NCBI RefSeq assembly: GCF_004571135.1
Contig: NZ_SPSB01000002.1
Coordinates: 124,001-188,000 of the forward strand
Direction of reading: 5' to 3'
Length of the DNA: 64,000 nucleotides
DNA from: Algoriphagus kandeliae
Lineage (GTDB): Bacteria > Bacteroidota > Bacteroidia > Cytophagales > Cyclobacteriaceae
Positions 9,031 through 18,479 of this stretch are shown here, one piece after another. Position numbers and translations under genes: made by a program. How positions within the stretch are numbered: position 1 is the first letter of the stretch; the number at the start of each line of letters is the position of its first letter. The notes under the pieces were generated by a model that worked only from the letters and a program-made list of their open reading frames with translations, had not been told where the DNA came from and made no database searches.

Positions 9031-10236
9031 TCAATCAATTATTTTTCGAGGGATATCCCGTGGAAGGCGAGTTAGTAATTCGTAATTGACCTGTTGGGTC
9101 GATTCGGAGAAACTGGCAACTGTTATCTCCTGCCTTCCTTGCCTCCCGATCATTACAACTTCATCTCCAACTTGGACCTGTTTTAGGCTAGTAATATCCA
9201 CAGCGATGGCATTCATGGTAACTGTGCCCACTACTTGGCAATATTTCCCACCAATCAAAACTTGGCCAGAATTGCTTAATAGCCGACTATAGCCATGACC
9301 ATAACCCACCGGTACAATCGCCAACATCATATCCTTTAAGGCCATGAAGCTATTTCCATAACCCACAAATTCTCCCATTTCCACTTTTTTCAAACTCATT
9401 ACCTGACTTTTCCAAGTAATCAGCCGCTTCAGAGGGTTTTTGTTGTTTTTGGGAAGATCTTTTAGCTTGGCAAAGTACGTCTCCTTAGTTGGCCAAAAGC
9501 CATAACCCGCAATGCCAATCCGAACCATGTCCATGATGGTTTCGGGAAAAATCAACGTAGCTGCAGAACAGGCAGTATGATAGCGATTGAAAAAAAGGTT
9601 ATTCTCTGAGAGGTAGTTTTTGAAGTCATAATAAACAGAAATCTGATTCTTTACCCGAACATAATTGCTCACACTTTCAGCTCCTGCATAATGCGTGCAA
9701 AGTCCTTCCAAAACCACCTGATCTTTACCCTTTTGCAAGACCTCCACCAACCTTTCCCTATCTTCCCACTCAAACCCTGTCCGATGAAATCCAGTCTCCA
9801 GCTCCACATGTATTTTAGCAGGAATTTCGATCCTGCTGGAAACTTCAATAGCCTTTTGTAATCGCTGAAAATCAAAAACATAAAAACTAATGTCAGCACG
9901 GATTAAATCTTCCAATTCCTCCTCATAGAGCATTCCCATAATCATGATTTCAGAATTTTTGATAGAATGCTTTTTCACCATCCAAGCCTCATCCGAACTA
10001 AAGGTGCTAAAATGCCGAATACCTGATTTTTCAGCTATTTGGACCATTTGAGCGATTCCATGGCCGTAGGCATTTCCTTTGACCACCGCAGAAATAGTAG
10101 GCTTTGGACCGATTTCAGAACGGATGTATCGGATATTTTGGCGATAGGCTTTGGCGCTGATTTCAAGTCGGGAAGTTGGGACAGGTGCAGGAAAATTTTG
10201 CATGTCAAAAAGTAAGGGCATATAGAGGGAAATCAC
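9031..10236 (-). CDS. alr: alanine racemase
   Basis: This PLP enzyme makes D-alanine for peptidoglycan. The PLP lysine is Lys53 in VVKGNAYGHG, the second catalytic base is Tyr293 in FVGYGNSF, and the C-terminal beta domain holds GTVTMNAIAVD. It is a stand-alone racemase and not fused to MurF, as some Bacteroidota versions are. Starts at 10236 and 10203 (MQNFPAPV) are both possible; 10236 has an AAAAGG 6 nt upstream, so I keep it. It is divergent from tag. Confidence 0.92.
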   Translation of the reverse strand: MISLYMPLLFDMQNFPAPVPTSRLEISAKAYRQNIRYIRSEIGPKPTISAVVKGNAYGHGIAQMVQIAEKSGIRHFSTFSSDEAWMVKKHSIKNSEIMIMGMLYEEELEDLIRADISFYVFDFQRLQKAIEVSSRIEIPAKIHVELETGFHRTGFEWEDRERLVEVLQKGKDQVVLEGLCTHYAGAESVSNYVRVKNQISVYYDFKNYLSENNLFFNRYHTACSAATLIFPETIMDMVRIGIAGYGFWPTKETYFAKLKDLPKNNKNPLKRLITWKSQVMSLKKVEMGEFVGYGNSFMALKDMMLAIVPVGYGHGYSRLLSNSGQVLIGGKYCQVVGTVTMNAIAVDITSLKQVQVGDEVVMIGRQGRQEITVASFSESTQQVNYELLTRLPRDIPRKIID

Positions 10237-10259
10237 AAACCTTTTCTACTTTTAATCAA

Positions 10260-10871
10260 ATGAATGCTATGAAGTCTGAAGAAAACATAACACGCTGTCC
10301 CTGGTGCTTATCTTTTGAGAAGTATGTGCGATACCATGATGAAGAATGGGGAGTGCCCGTTTATGACGACAGAGTACATTTTGAATTTTTGGTTTTGGAA
10401 AGTGCTCAAGCAGGTTTGAGTTGGGCGACCATTCTCAAAAAGCGGGAGGGCTATCGAAAGGCTTTTGCTGATTTTGCCTACCAAATCGTGGCCGATTTTC
10501 CAGAAAGCTATGTGCAGGAATTATTACAAGAACCTGGAATTATCCGCAATGCCTTAAAAATCCGTGCAGCCATTAATAATGCTAAGCGATTCATGGAAGT
10601 TCAGGAAGAATTCGGTTCCTTTTCCAACTATATCTGGTCCTTTGTAGGAGGAAAGCCTATCCAAAACCAAATCCAAAGTATGAAAGAAGCTCCTGCCACT
10701 AGTACAGAATCCGATCGCTTAGCCAAAGACTTAAAAAAGCGAGGCTTCAAATTTTTGGGAAGCACTACCATTTACGCCCACATGCAGGCTACAGGCCTGG
10801 TGAATGATCACCTCGTCGGATGTCACCGATATGAAGCAGTCAAGAAATTAGGCGAAAGCAAAAAAGACTAG
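10260..10871 (+). CDS. tag: DNA-3-methyladenine glycosylase I
   Basis: Tag excises 3-methyladenine from alkylated DNA. The zinc-site and fold signature RCPWCLSFEKYVRYHDEEWG is near the N-terminus, and the C-terminal His and Cys ligands lie in NDHLVGCHRY. The ATG at 10260 (MNAMKSEEN) or the one at 10269 is the likely start; the open frame continues upstream to 10176 but that part is unrelated to the family. The last 24 bp overlap the end of the convergent antiporter gene. Confidence 0.92.
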   Translation: MNAMKSEENITRCPWCLSFEKYVRYHDEEWGVPVYDDRVHFEFLVLESAQAGLSWATILKKREGYRKAFADFAYQIVADFPESYVQELLQEPGIIRNALKIRAAINNAKRFMEVQEEFGSFSNYIWSFVGGKPIQNQIQSMKEAPATSTESDRLAKDLKKRGFKFLGSTTIYAHMQATGLVNDHLVGCHRYEAVKKLGESKKD

Positions 10872-12386
10872 CCAAACGATAAATAGCAAGGGAAGTAATA
10901 TCGGCAAGGAGAATCGGATGATGTATCCAAAGAAGGAAGGCATTCGGATTCCGCTTTGCTCCGCGATGGATTTTACCATGAAGTTTGGACCATTTCCGAT
11001 ATAGGTCATCGCTCCAAAGAATACAGAGGCAATCGCGATTGCCATTAATTCAAAAGCAGAATCATGGAATCCATCAGCAGCAAACTGTCTGACTTGCTCA
11101 ATATTGTTGATAGAGGCTCCCTTGGATGCCATAGCCGCAGCTAGGAAGTTTAGGTAGGTAGGAGCATTATCCAAAAAGCCGGATAAGGTACCCGTTCCCC
11201 AATAAAGGGTATTGTGAGTAATTAAGGCAGCACCTTCAGGAGACTTGGCGAAATTTCCAACCAACTCCAAAGCAGGCATCATCGTGCCGAAGATCCCAAT
11301 GAAGATAAAGGCAACCTCCCGAATGGGTTCGAAGTTGAATTCGTTTCCTTTGATCGCACGCTGATCTGCAAACTTGTAGGAAAGAAATGCTACCGATAGC
11401 ATGATAATTTCCCGAATGAAGGAAAATTTCTGCCCATCATACTCTATTGCCGGAACCCATTCGATCACGTTTGGATCAAGGAATACAGAACAGATGACAA
11501 TAAATAACCAACCAAAGTTTTTAGAGCCGATCAAGGAGAACTTGTTGGTATAAGTTGCTGTCTCCAATTCAGAATCATCGGCAGATCTGCCAAACTTACG
11601 ATCGATAACATAAAAGACTGCAGCAAGTACCAACAATGCAAATACCCAAGCTGGCCAGTTATGTGTCAAAGTCCAGAAGAATGGAATTCCTTTCAGGAAA
11701 CCTAGGAACAATGGTGGATCTCCGATAGGAGTCAAAGAACCGCCTACGTTACTCACCATGAAAATGAAGAAAATGATATGGTAAGCCTGAATATTTCCTT
11801 TATTCAATCGGATAAAAGGACGAATCAACAACATGGAAGCTCCTGTCGTACCGATCAAATTGGAAATCAAAGCACCTATTAATAGCAAACTTACATTAGC
11901 AAGTGGAGTTGCTTTCTTGTCGATTTCGATCAGAATCCCCCCTGAAGCAATATAAAGGGAAGCCAAAAGAGCAATAAACTGCACATATTCCGCCAAGGCA
12001 TGAACAGGTCCGTGCACATTATCCAAGACAAAGAGGTAATATAAAACAACTAGCAAGGCAAATGCTACTGCAATCTTGGGATAGTTATGATGCCAAAAAT
12101 GCTCATAGAATAAGGGTCCTGTGGCAATCATCAGCAATAAAGCCACAAATGGAATCACCAACCATCCAGGAGGAGAATGATGCGCTTCTCCTTCTCCGTG
12201 CTCTCCTGCTACAGTTTCTCCATGAGAAGAATCTTGGGAATGGTTTGCTTCATCAGATTCCTGATGATCTTGGTCAGCAAGCATTTCCATGGCAATAGGC
12301 TCCTTTGCATAGCTTTCTACGGCCATGAATCCTTGAAAAAATAATATTCCGAAAAGTAGGGTGACTACTGGTATAAAATTCTTCAT
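10848..12386 (-). CDS. NhaD-type Na+/H+ antiporter
   Basis: This 512-residue protein of the ion-transporter (ArsB/NhaD) superfamily has an N-terminal hydrophobic segment, then a His/Asp/Glu-rich stretch (about residues 39-75). About twelve membrane helices follow, with SNLIGTTGASMLLIRP, SNVGGSLTPIGDPPLFLG and GFLDNAPTYLNF, the family's conserved half-helix motifs. It probably exchanges Na+ or Li+ for H+ at the inner membrane. The acidic/His-rich loop could sense pH or metal, which is speculation. It is monocistronic. Confidence 0.87.
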   Translation of the reverse strand: MKNFIPVVTLLFGILFFQGFMAVESYAKEPIAMEMLADQDHQESDEANHSQDSSHGETVAGEHGEGEAHHSPPGWLVIPFVALLLMIATGPLFYEHFWHHNYPKIAVAFALLVVLYYLFVLDNVHGPVHALAEYVQFIALLASLYIASGGILIEIDKKATPLANVSLLLIGALISNLIGTTGASMLLIRPFIRLNKGNIQAYHIIFFIFMVSNVGGSLTPIGDPPLFLGFLKGIPFFWTLTHNWPAWVFALLVLAAVFYVIDRKFGRSADDSELETATYTNKFSLIGSKNFGWLFIVICSVFLDPNVIEWVPAIEYDGQKFSFIREIIMLSVAFLSYKFADQRAIKGNEFNFEPIREVAFIFIGIFGTMMPALELVGNFAKSPEGAALITHNTLYWGTGTLSGFLDNAPTYLNFLAAAMASKGASINNIEQVRQFAADGFHDSAFELMAIAIASVFFGAMTYIGNGPNFMVKSIAEQSGIRMPSFFGYIIRFSLPILLPLLFIVWLVFFAFA

Positions 12387-12511
12387 TTTTTGCTTCTAGG
12401 TGTGCTGCGTTCGATTTTGGATAAAATTAAGCAAAATATTTATTGACTAATCTATCCTCCTGAGCTTCGCTAAGCTACTGATTTTGCCGGAATTCGCCCA
12501 ATTCAGAATGG

Positions 12512-12559
12512 AGAAAGCTCGGCGGAATTAACCAAAAATTAATGCCAACCGAGCTTTCT
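12512..12559. repeat. 11-bp perfect inverted repeat downstream of the dehydrogenase
   Basis: The arms 12512-12522 (agaaagctcgg) and 12549-12559 are exact reverse complements separated by 26 nt. It lies between the stop of the amino-acid dehydrogenase gene (12572) and the antiporter start (12386), both on the minus strand. There is no T-run on either side, so it is not a standard intrinsic terminator. It may be a 3'-end stabilising stem. Confidence 0.5.
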
Positions 12560-12571
12560 GAAAGCATACTT

Positions 12572-13798
12572 TTACACGAGTTGAGCCAAAGCTATTTTAA
12601 AGGAGCTTTCAACTAGTTTGGTTTTTTCTGGATTTTCCTGATACGTCTTTCGAAGAGCATTCCCAATCGTCTGACTGACATCCGAGAAAATCGCCTCATC
12701 GGTCACTTCCGCCTGCTCACTCATTAAGTAGGCAAAAACCCTTGCCATACCACAATTTGCTATAAAGTCAGGGATAACCGCAACTTGCCCATCTGTCCAA
12801 GCAGCAATCGGTCCGAAGAAAATCTCAGGGTCGGCAAAAGGAACATTCGCCCCACAAGAAATCACCTCCAAGCCTGCTTTGATCATTCGGTCAGATTGAT
12901 CCTTGGTGATCAATCGGGAAGCAGCAGCCGGAATGAAAATTTCACTCTCCAAATCCCAGATCTTTTCATTGATTTCTTCGAAAGACATCAAATTATCCGC
13001 TACTAATTGATTTCCCTTTCGGTTCACGAATAACTCTCTGACTTCATCCAGGGTATAGCCTTCAGGATTTATTAAGCCTCCATTTTTATCAATGATCCCG
13101 ACGATTTTTACGCCTTCCACTGCCAAAAAGCAAGCTGCTGCTGAACCTACATTGCCCCATCCTTGGATGACAGCACGCTTTCCTTTGATATTTCCACCCC
13201 AAATTTCATAATAATGCCGAACAGCCTCTGCTACACCATAACCGGTGATCATATCGGCAACCGTGTACTTTTTCGGACCATTAGGCGTGTATTTTGGATC
13301 CTCCAGAACTTTGGAAACCCCCTGTCGAAGCTGACCGATTTTTCGGATTTTTTCAGGTTCAGTGGCATGAAAATGCCCATTCACAATTCCTTCCTGGGGA
13401 TGCCAAATCCCGTAAGATTCCGTAATGGGAATTACCTCATGGATTTCGTCTACGTTTAGGTCTCCACCTGTTCCGTAATAGTTTTTCAATAAAGGAGTTA
13501 CGGCCTTGTACCAACGTTTCAGAACTTCCTCTTTTCTCGGGTCGTTGGGGTCGAAATTAATTCCTGATTTAGCGCCACCGATGGCAGGACCTGAAACCGT
13601 AAATTTCACCTCCATGGTTTTGGCCAAGGATTCCACTTCTCGCTTGTCTAGCCCTTTTCGCATCCGGGTTCCTCCACCTGCAGCCCCTCCACGCAGGGAG
13701 TTGATTACTACCCAGCCCTCAGCTTCAGATTCTGAGTCGGACCATTCAAAAATGATTTCAGGCTTTTTATTTTCAAACCTTTTCAGTAGCTCTTGCAT
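12572..13798 (-). CDS. Glu/Leu/Phe/Val dehydrogenase
   Basis: This is a 408-residue NAD(P)-dependent amino-acid dehydrogenase. The N-terminal domain holds GGTRMRKGLDKREVESLA and GPAIGGAKSGINFDP (substrate and catalytic Lys region). The Rossmann domain holds IQGWGNVGSAAACFLA. PAAASRLITKD and IPDFIANCGMA are typical of the family. Substrate preference (glutamate or a branched-chain amino acid) cannot be read with certainty; the GGAKSGI motif rather than GGAKAVI argues against leucine dehydrogenase. A TAnnTTTG box lies just upstream. Confidence 0.88.
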   Translation of the reverse strand: MQELLKRFENKKPEIIFEWSDSESEAEGWVVINSLRGGAAGGGTRMRKGLDKREVESLAKTMEVKFTVSGPAIGGAKSGINFDPNDPRKEEVLKRWYKAVTPLLKNYYGTGGDLNVDEIHEVIPITESYGIWHPQEGIVNGHFHATEPEKIRKIGQLRQGVSKVLEDPKYTPNGPKKYTVADMITGYGVAEAVRHYYEIWGGNIKGKRAVIQGWGNVGSAAACFLAVEGVKIVGIIDKNGGLINPEGYTLDEVRELFVNRKGNQLVADNLMSFEEINEKIWDLESEIFIPAAASRLITKDQSDRMIKAGLEVISCGANVPFADPEIFFGPIAAWTDGQVAVIPDFIANCGMARVFAYLMSEQAEVTDEAIFSDVSQTIGNALRKTYQENPEKTKLVESSFKIALAQLV

Positions 13799-13824
13799 GT
13801 TTTTTTGGGTTTATATCTGTGGCG

Positions 13825-13832
13825 CAAAAATA
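13825..13832 (-). promoter_or_regulatory. Bacteroidota -7 box for the amino-acid dehydrogenase
   Basis: TATTTTTG on the minus strand matches TAnnTTTG and ends 27 nt before the ATG at 13798. No clear -33 TTG is seen at the expected distance. Confidence 0.4.
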
Positions 13833-13897
13833 GAAAATTATCCAGCCTGACCCAGAAAAAATCCATGAGGGGAATTCACACCCTTCCAAATTCAAAA

Positions 13898-14968
13898 TCA
13901 GCCATAAATCACTCCGGAACAGGAATCTTTATCGGCACCAGTAACATCGGAAAGCACATTGTCTATTCCTAAAATCCGCAGATAACCCAAAAAAGCAAAA
14001 ATCAAGGCCTCCTTAAATTCTATTATAGTGGAAGAAACCTCAGCCTTCTCCCAATTAGATTCAAGGTAAAAGTCTAACCTAGAAATAAAGAATTCATGAT
14101 AAGCTCCCCCGCCAGTAATTAAAACCCGAGGACACGTATTGGTCGAATGGCGATGAATAACTTGACTGATTTGAATGGCATAATGCTCAACGAGGGTTGC
14201 CAAAATATCTTTTTCATCCAGATCCGAATTTTCCAGCAATGGAAAAAAATCATTTTCCATGTCTTCTCTTCCCAAAGATTTGGCTCCAACTCGTTTGTAA
14301 TAAGATAAATTATTGAGTTGGTTTAGTAAATCATTATTCACTTTTCCTTCGGAGGCCCACTTCCCCCCATCATCATAGGGAGCTCCGAGCTTTTGTGCAA
14401 AAGGATTGAGCAATAGGTTGAAAGGACAAGTATCAAAGGCCAAGCGCTTTCCATTTTCTTCCATGGAAATATTAGCTATCCCCCCCAGATTCAGACAAAA
14501 ATCCATATCTGCAAAAAGTAATCGATCCCCTATCGGTACCAAGGGAGCTCCCTGACCTCCAAGTTGAACATCCAACATGCGGAAATCATTGACCACCTTG
14601 AATCCACTCTGCTTATGCAAAGCCCAACCATTCCCGATTTGGAGGCTGTATCCTTTTGAAGGTTGGTGAAAAACGGTATGTCCATGGGAACATACTGCCA
14701 ATGGTCTCAGACTTTTTTGCTCACAAAAATCCCGCACCTGCTTTCCCATCCAAGCCCCGAAATCCACATCCAATTGGGTCAATTGCTCGGATGAAAGTAG
14801 ATGGGAGTTTTGAAGTAATACACCAAGCTCTTTGGGAAAAGGCACGGTCAAAGCATGGAGAATTTTAAATGACCATTGGTCTCCTTTTTCAAATCGGCAA
14901 TAAGCGATATCCAATCCATCACCGGAAGTACCGGACATCAAACCGATTAATTCCGCAGAATTCTCCAT
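13898..14968 (-). CDS. anmK: anhydro-N-acetylmuramic acid kinase
   Basis: AnmK phosphorylates and opens 1,6-anhydro-MurNAc during peptidoglycan recycling. The 356 aa protein starts MENSAELIGLMSGTSGDGLD, with the ATP loop GTSGDGLD. It has SHGHTVFHQP and the catalytic-Asp region KVVNDFRMLDVQLGGQGAPL, and CLNLGGIANIS and VLITGGGAYHEFF later. It is divergent from coaX with 99 bp between start codons. No other recycling gene is adjacent. Confidence 0.93.
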   Translation of the reverse strand: MENSAELIGLMSGTSGDGLDIAYCRFEKGDQWSFKILHALTVPFPKELGVLLQNSHLLSSEQLTQLDVDFGAWMGKQVRDFCEQKSLRPLAVCSHGHTVFHQPSKGYSLQIGNGWALHKQSGFKVVNDFRMLDVQLGGQGAPLVPIGDRLLFADMDFCLNLGGIANISMEENGKRLAFDTCPFNLLLNPFAQKLGAPYDDGGKWASEGKVNNDLLNQLNNLSYYKRVGAKSLGREDMENDFFPLLENSDLDEKDILATLVEHYAIQISQVIHRHSTNTCPRVLITGGGAYHEFFISRLDFYLESNWEKAEVSSTIIEFKEALIFAFLGYLRILGIDNVLSDVTGADKDSCSGVIYG

Positions 14969-15067
14969 GGGTTAATGTTTGTTAAGTTAAATGAGGATTA
15001 AAGATAATTTTAGAAAAGATAAAAAGTAGGCTTTTTTGAATTGGTTATTTTGCAGGCCTTTTGTCAC

Positions 15068-15790
15068 ATGAAAAACTTAATCATCGACATCGGTAATACC
15101 CGCATCAAATCTGCTCTTTTCGAAGAGGATGAATTGATTTGGGAAAAATCCTTTCAGGAACTCGCTGAAGGAAAGTCCCTATGGGAAGAAATAGCCTTTG
15201 ATGCTTGCCTGATTTCTTCCGTTCGATGGACGAGAGAAGAACTACAGCAAGGGCTGACCTTTTCCTTCCATTTTTTGGAATGGAATACTCCGCTTCCCAT
15301 TATCAATGGCTATGGTACTCCACAAACCCTTGGTTTGGATAGAATCGCGGCGGCTGTTGGAGCTTGGAATTTGGCGGGTGGAAAAGCAGTGTTGGCGATT
15401 GATTTGGGCAGCTGCATGACTTTCGAATTGGTCGATCCGGAAGCTGTTTATAGAGGTGGAGCCATTAGCCCGGGGATGCGGATGCGAGCGAGAGCCATGC
15501 ATGAATTTACCGCGAGACTTCCCTTGGTGTCGGTGGAGGAGAAACCGGGTTCACCCATAGGAACAAGTACCTTAGAAGGAATGAAAGCAGGGATTTGGTA
15601 TGGAATGGCTCATGAAATAGAGGGTCATATTGCCGGACTAAAGCAGAAATTCCCGGATTTACAGGTATTTATTTGTGGGGGTGATGCCCAATCTTTTGAA
15701 TCATTGGCAAAAGACCACATATTTGTAGTCCCAAATTTGGTCCTACGAGGATTGAATTGCATTCTAAACCACAATGTTAAACAGATTTAA
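15068..15790 (+). CDS. coaX: type III pantothenate kinase
   Basis: CoaX catalyses the first step of coenzyme A synthesis and is not inhibited by CoA. Visible motifs are DIGNTRIKSALF (ATP, phosphate 1), LGLDRIAAAVGAW (phosphate 2) and AIDLGSCMTFELVD, followed by GGAISPGMRMR. The start MKNLIIDIGNT at 15068 fits the family; the open frame from 15041 adds nine unrelated residues. The 3' end overlaps the next gene by 17 bp. Confidence 0.94.
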   Translation: MKNLIIDIGNTRIKSALFEEDELIWEKSFQELAEGKSLWEEIAFDACLISSVRWTREELQQGLTFSFHFLEWNTPLPIINGYGTPQTLGLDRIAAAVGAWNLAGGKAVLAIDLGSCMTFELVDPEAVYRGGAISPGMRMRARAMHEFTARLPLVSVEEKPGSPIGTSTLEGMKAGIWYGMAHEIEGHIAGLKQKFPDLQVFICGGDAQSFESLAKDHIFVVPNLVLRGLNCILNHNVKQI

Positions 15791-17057
15791 ATGGCATTTG
15801 CTGGGTGTTTGCTGCACCCTTTTCTTGTTTAGAGAGGTACAGGCTCAGTCCAGTGCATCTACCTATTCCGCTTTGGGAATCGGGGAATTCAACTACTCCG
15901 GATTGACCCATAATCAAGGAACAGGAGGTTTGGGAATCAGTTTTGGAACCGGATGGAATCCAAATGTGGTGAACCCAGCCCTACAGACAAGAAATACAAT
16001 TTTTAATTTCCAAGCTGCACTCAATTACAAACGCATCAACGCAAACAACGGAACCGAAACCTCTAATGTAGACGGGGGAGGACTTTCTTACATTGCGATG
16101 TCTTTGCCGTTCAAGCCTACCAAGTTTACGATGGGTATGGGTTTGAATCAGCTTACCTCCGTTAATTATGATTTAGAAATCACAAGTCGGGTGGCAGGCA
16201 CACAGCTCAACAGCTTCAATACCATCACCGGAGACGGGGGAATTTCTGAAGCCTATATTAGTGGAGGCTTTTTGCTAGCAAAAAATCTAAGCATCGGAGT
16301 TCATGGATCCTACCTTTTCGGATCGACCATCCGGACCAATCAACTGGCGATTTATGACTCCCTAGGTACTCAAGTCGGCAACTCTTCCGAATTTTATGAA
16401 AGATTAACAATCAGTGATGTTGGTCTAAAATTAGGTGCCCACTACTATTTCCGCCTAAACGAAAAGACCAACCTTCATCTCGGTGCCATTTATCAGACTT
16501 TAGGGGATGTCCGTGGAAAAGCTTTTGCCAAACTGGCTTCATTTGGGGAAGCTAGCGACCCAGATACGCCGGGTGACCTACTCGCCAATGACGAGAAGGG
16601 AAGTGTTTATATACCAAATCGTTACGGATTTGGGATAAGTTATGAAAGATTGAATAAATTTGTGATTGGCTTGGAAGGTCAGTATCAAGACTTTACCGGA
16701 TTCCGATCCTTCTTGGGTGATCCTTTGAATCTTAGTGAAGCGATAAAAGTAGGCCTTGGGTTTGAAATTGTGCCGGATTATCTGTCAGTTGACAACCTAG
16801 CCAAACGATCCACTTACCGGGTAGGGGTGGAGTTTCAGCAAACTCCCTACTATCTGAACCAGACTTCAATCAATGACCTTGGCATTAACTTTGGAACCTC
16901 ATTTCGTGTTAATCAATTATCCTTGCTCAACCTGGCATTCAAAGTGGGACGCCGAGGTACCTTGGAGCAAGGACTGGTCAGAGAGACTTATGTGAATTTC
17001 TCACTTGGGTTCTCACTGAATGATAACACTTGGTTCTACAAGCGTGTATTTGAATAA
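15774..17057 (+). CDS. outer-membrane beta-barrel protein, FadL/OMPP1-like
   Basis: This 427-residue protein has a signal peptide ending near VQAQ (about residue 25). The mature part starts SSASTYSALGIGEFNYSG, with the early NPAL motif seen in Bacteroidota OMPP1/FadL-like porins. Alternating hydrophobic strands and a C-terminal aromatic (VFE end, WFYKRVF) fit a barrel. The ligand is unknown. The start lies inside the end of coaX (17-bp overlap), so it is probably translated from the same mRNA. A secreted TPR protein follows 33 bp later. Confidence 0.75.
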   Translation: MLNRFKWHLLGVCCTLFLFREVQAQSSASTYSALGIGEFNYSGLTHNQGTGGLGISFGTGWNPNVVNPALQTRNTIFNFQAALNYKRINANNGTETSNVDGGGLSYIAMSLPFKPTKFTMGMGLNQLTSVNYDLEITSRVAGTQLNSFNTITGDGGISEAYISGGFLLAKNLSIGVHGSYLFGSTIRTNQLAIYDSLGTQVGNSSEFYERLTISDVGLKLGAHYYFRLNEKTNLHLGAIYQTLGDVRGKAFAKLASFGEASDPDTPGDLLANDEKGSVYIPNRYGFGISYERLNKFVIGLEGQYQDFTGFRSFLGDPLNLSEAIKVGLGFEIVPDYLSVDNLAKRSTYRVGVEFQQTPYYLNQTSINDLGINFGTSFRVNQLSLLNLAFKVGRRGTLEQGLVRETYVNFSLGFSLNDNTWFYKRVFE

Positions 17058-17090
17058 GTACTATTAAACCGAATAAAACCAACAGAAACC

Positions 17091-18395
17091 ATGAAAATTA
17101 AATCAACCCTTCTGGGGCTTTCAGCCTTACTCCTGGCAGGCATGGTGCAGGCCCAGGATGGATGGAACTGGCCCGCAGATTCTGAGCAAGAAGCTAAAGC
17201 GCGTGAACTCAATGCCGCTTACACAGACTACATGAAGTCTGAGCAGTTTGTAGAAGCGACTAAGCCTCTCAACTGGCTATTAGTAAATGTCCCTGAGCTC
17301 AACGAGTCCATCTATATCAATGGGGTGACGGTATACAAAGGGGCTGCTGATGCTGCTGCTGACGAAGCCCAAAAGCGCGTCTACCAAGATTCCGTGATGT
17401 TGATTTATGACAAGCGGGACGAAATCTATGACAACGCGTCCAAGTGGATAGAAAATAAGGCCTATTTCGGCTATGGATTTTACAAAGGAACCAAGGAAAA
17501 ATTGGGCGATGTAGTTGCGGACTTCGAAAGAGCAATCGAATTGAACGGTGAGCTGTCTTTGGTTGACCTTTATTCTGCTTATTTCGATGCAGTATATCGA
17601 CACAATGCTTACAACAAAGCCTATCAGCCAGAAGAGGTCTTAGCTATCTATGATAAAATCCAGGATCATCTAGATAAAGCTGCTGCTGAAGGAAAGGACG
17701 TTTCCAGACCAAAGAGCACTACTGAGACTATTTTGGTGGCTATGAAGTTGATCGATTGTGACTTCATCGAAAATACCATGGGTCCAAAATTGGCCGCTGA
17801 TCCTACCAATGAAACATTGGCAAATCAGATTTTCAAGTATTCTGTTCAATACAAGTGTTTCTCTTCTAATGCATTCTTGGCTGCTTTGGAGCTAATCGAC
17901 TCCAAAAATCCAACCTACTCTACTTCTCAAGTACGAGCTATGCGTTACATCCAAGAGCAGGACTATGAAAAAGCACAGCCAGTTTTGGAAAAGGCTTTGA
18001 CCTTAGCCGAAAATGATGCTCAGAAAGCTGAAATTCACATGGAATTGGCGAAGGTTCATGCAAACCTTGGAAGAAAATCATCCGCTAGAAATGAAGCTAA
18101 AGAGGCTGCGGCACTTAGCGAAGAATTCGTAAAAGACGCTTACACCTTGATTGCTGGTCTTTACATGAACTCCTTCAACGATTGTAGAGGTGGACAGTCT
18201 CGTGCAAAAGACTATTCAATCTATATTGCAGCTTATAATGCTTATCAGCGTGCTGGTGATTCTCAAGGAATGGCTTCAGCTAGATCTCGATTCCCTTCCA
18301 AAGAGGAACTCTTTACTGAAGGATTGCAAGCTGGTCAGACTATGAACACTGGATGCTGGATTGGAGAAACAGTAACCCTCGCTACCAGAGATTAA
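17091..18395 (+). CDS. exported tetratricopeptide-repeat protein
   Basis: This 434-residue protein has a cleavable signal (MKIKSTLLGLSALLLAGMVQAQ). Helical TPR-like repeats occur mainly in the second half (YEKAQPVLEKALTLAEND, AEIHMELAKVHANLGRKSSA). Two Cys pairs (CDFIE, YKCFS; DCRGG, GCWIG) could form periplasmic disulfides. With the preceding outer-membrane protein it makes a likely envelope pair. The function is unknown; a terminator follows. Confidence 0.75.
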   Translation: MKIKSTLLGLSALLLAGMVQAQDGWNWPADSEQEAKARELNAAYTDYMKSEQFVEATKPLNWLLVNVPELNESIYINGVTVYKGAADAAADEAQKRVYQDSVMLIYDKRDEIYDNASKWIENKAYFGYGFYKGTKEKLGDVVADFERAIELNGELSLVDLYSAYFDAVYRHNAYNKAYQPEEVLAIYDKIQDHLDKAAAEGKDVSRPKSTTETILVAMKLIDCDFIENTMGPKLAADPTNETLANQIFKYSVQYKCFSSNAFLAALELIDSKNPTYSTSQVRAMRYIQEQDYEKAQPVLEKALTLAENDAQKAEIHMELAKVHANLGRKSSARNEAKEAAALSEEFVKDAYTLIAGLYMNSFNDCRGGQSRAKDYSIYIAAYNAYQRAGDSQGMASARSRFPSKEELFTEGLQAGQTMNTGCWIGETVTLATRD

Positions 18396-18415
18396 TATCA
18401 CCCAACCATATTTAA

Positions 18416-18441
18416 AGGCAGTCTTCGGGCTGCCTTTTTTT
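18416..18441 (+). terminator. rho-independent terminator with UUCG tetraloop
   Basis: The stem aggcagtc/ggctgcct, with one U-G pair, closes on a C(UUCG)G tetraloop and is followed by seven Ts. It ends the coaX-OMP-TPR unit. Confidence 0.9.
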
Positions 18442-18467
18442 GTTGGAACTCATCTAGGCTTTTCCCG

Positions 18468-18475
18468 TATCTTTG
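18468..18475 (+). promoter_or_regulatory. -7 box directly before lptC
   Basis: TATCTTTG matches TAnnTTTG and a TTG lies about 22 nt upstream. The box ends only 4 nt before the GTG start of lptC, so transcription would begin at or very near the start codon (a leaderless message). Confidence 0.4.
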
Positions 18476-18479
18476 TGCT

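Noticed and set aside
12512..12559. Intrinsic terminator of the amino-acid dehydrogenase
   Set aside because: The inverted repeat is perfect, but the loop is long and there is no T-run on either strand, so it is listed only as a repeat.
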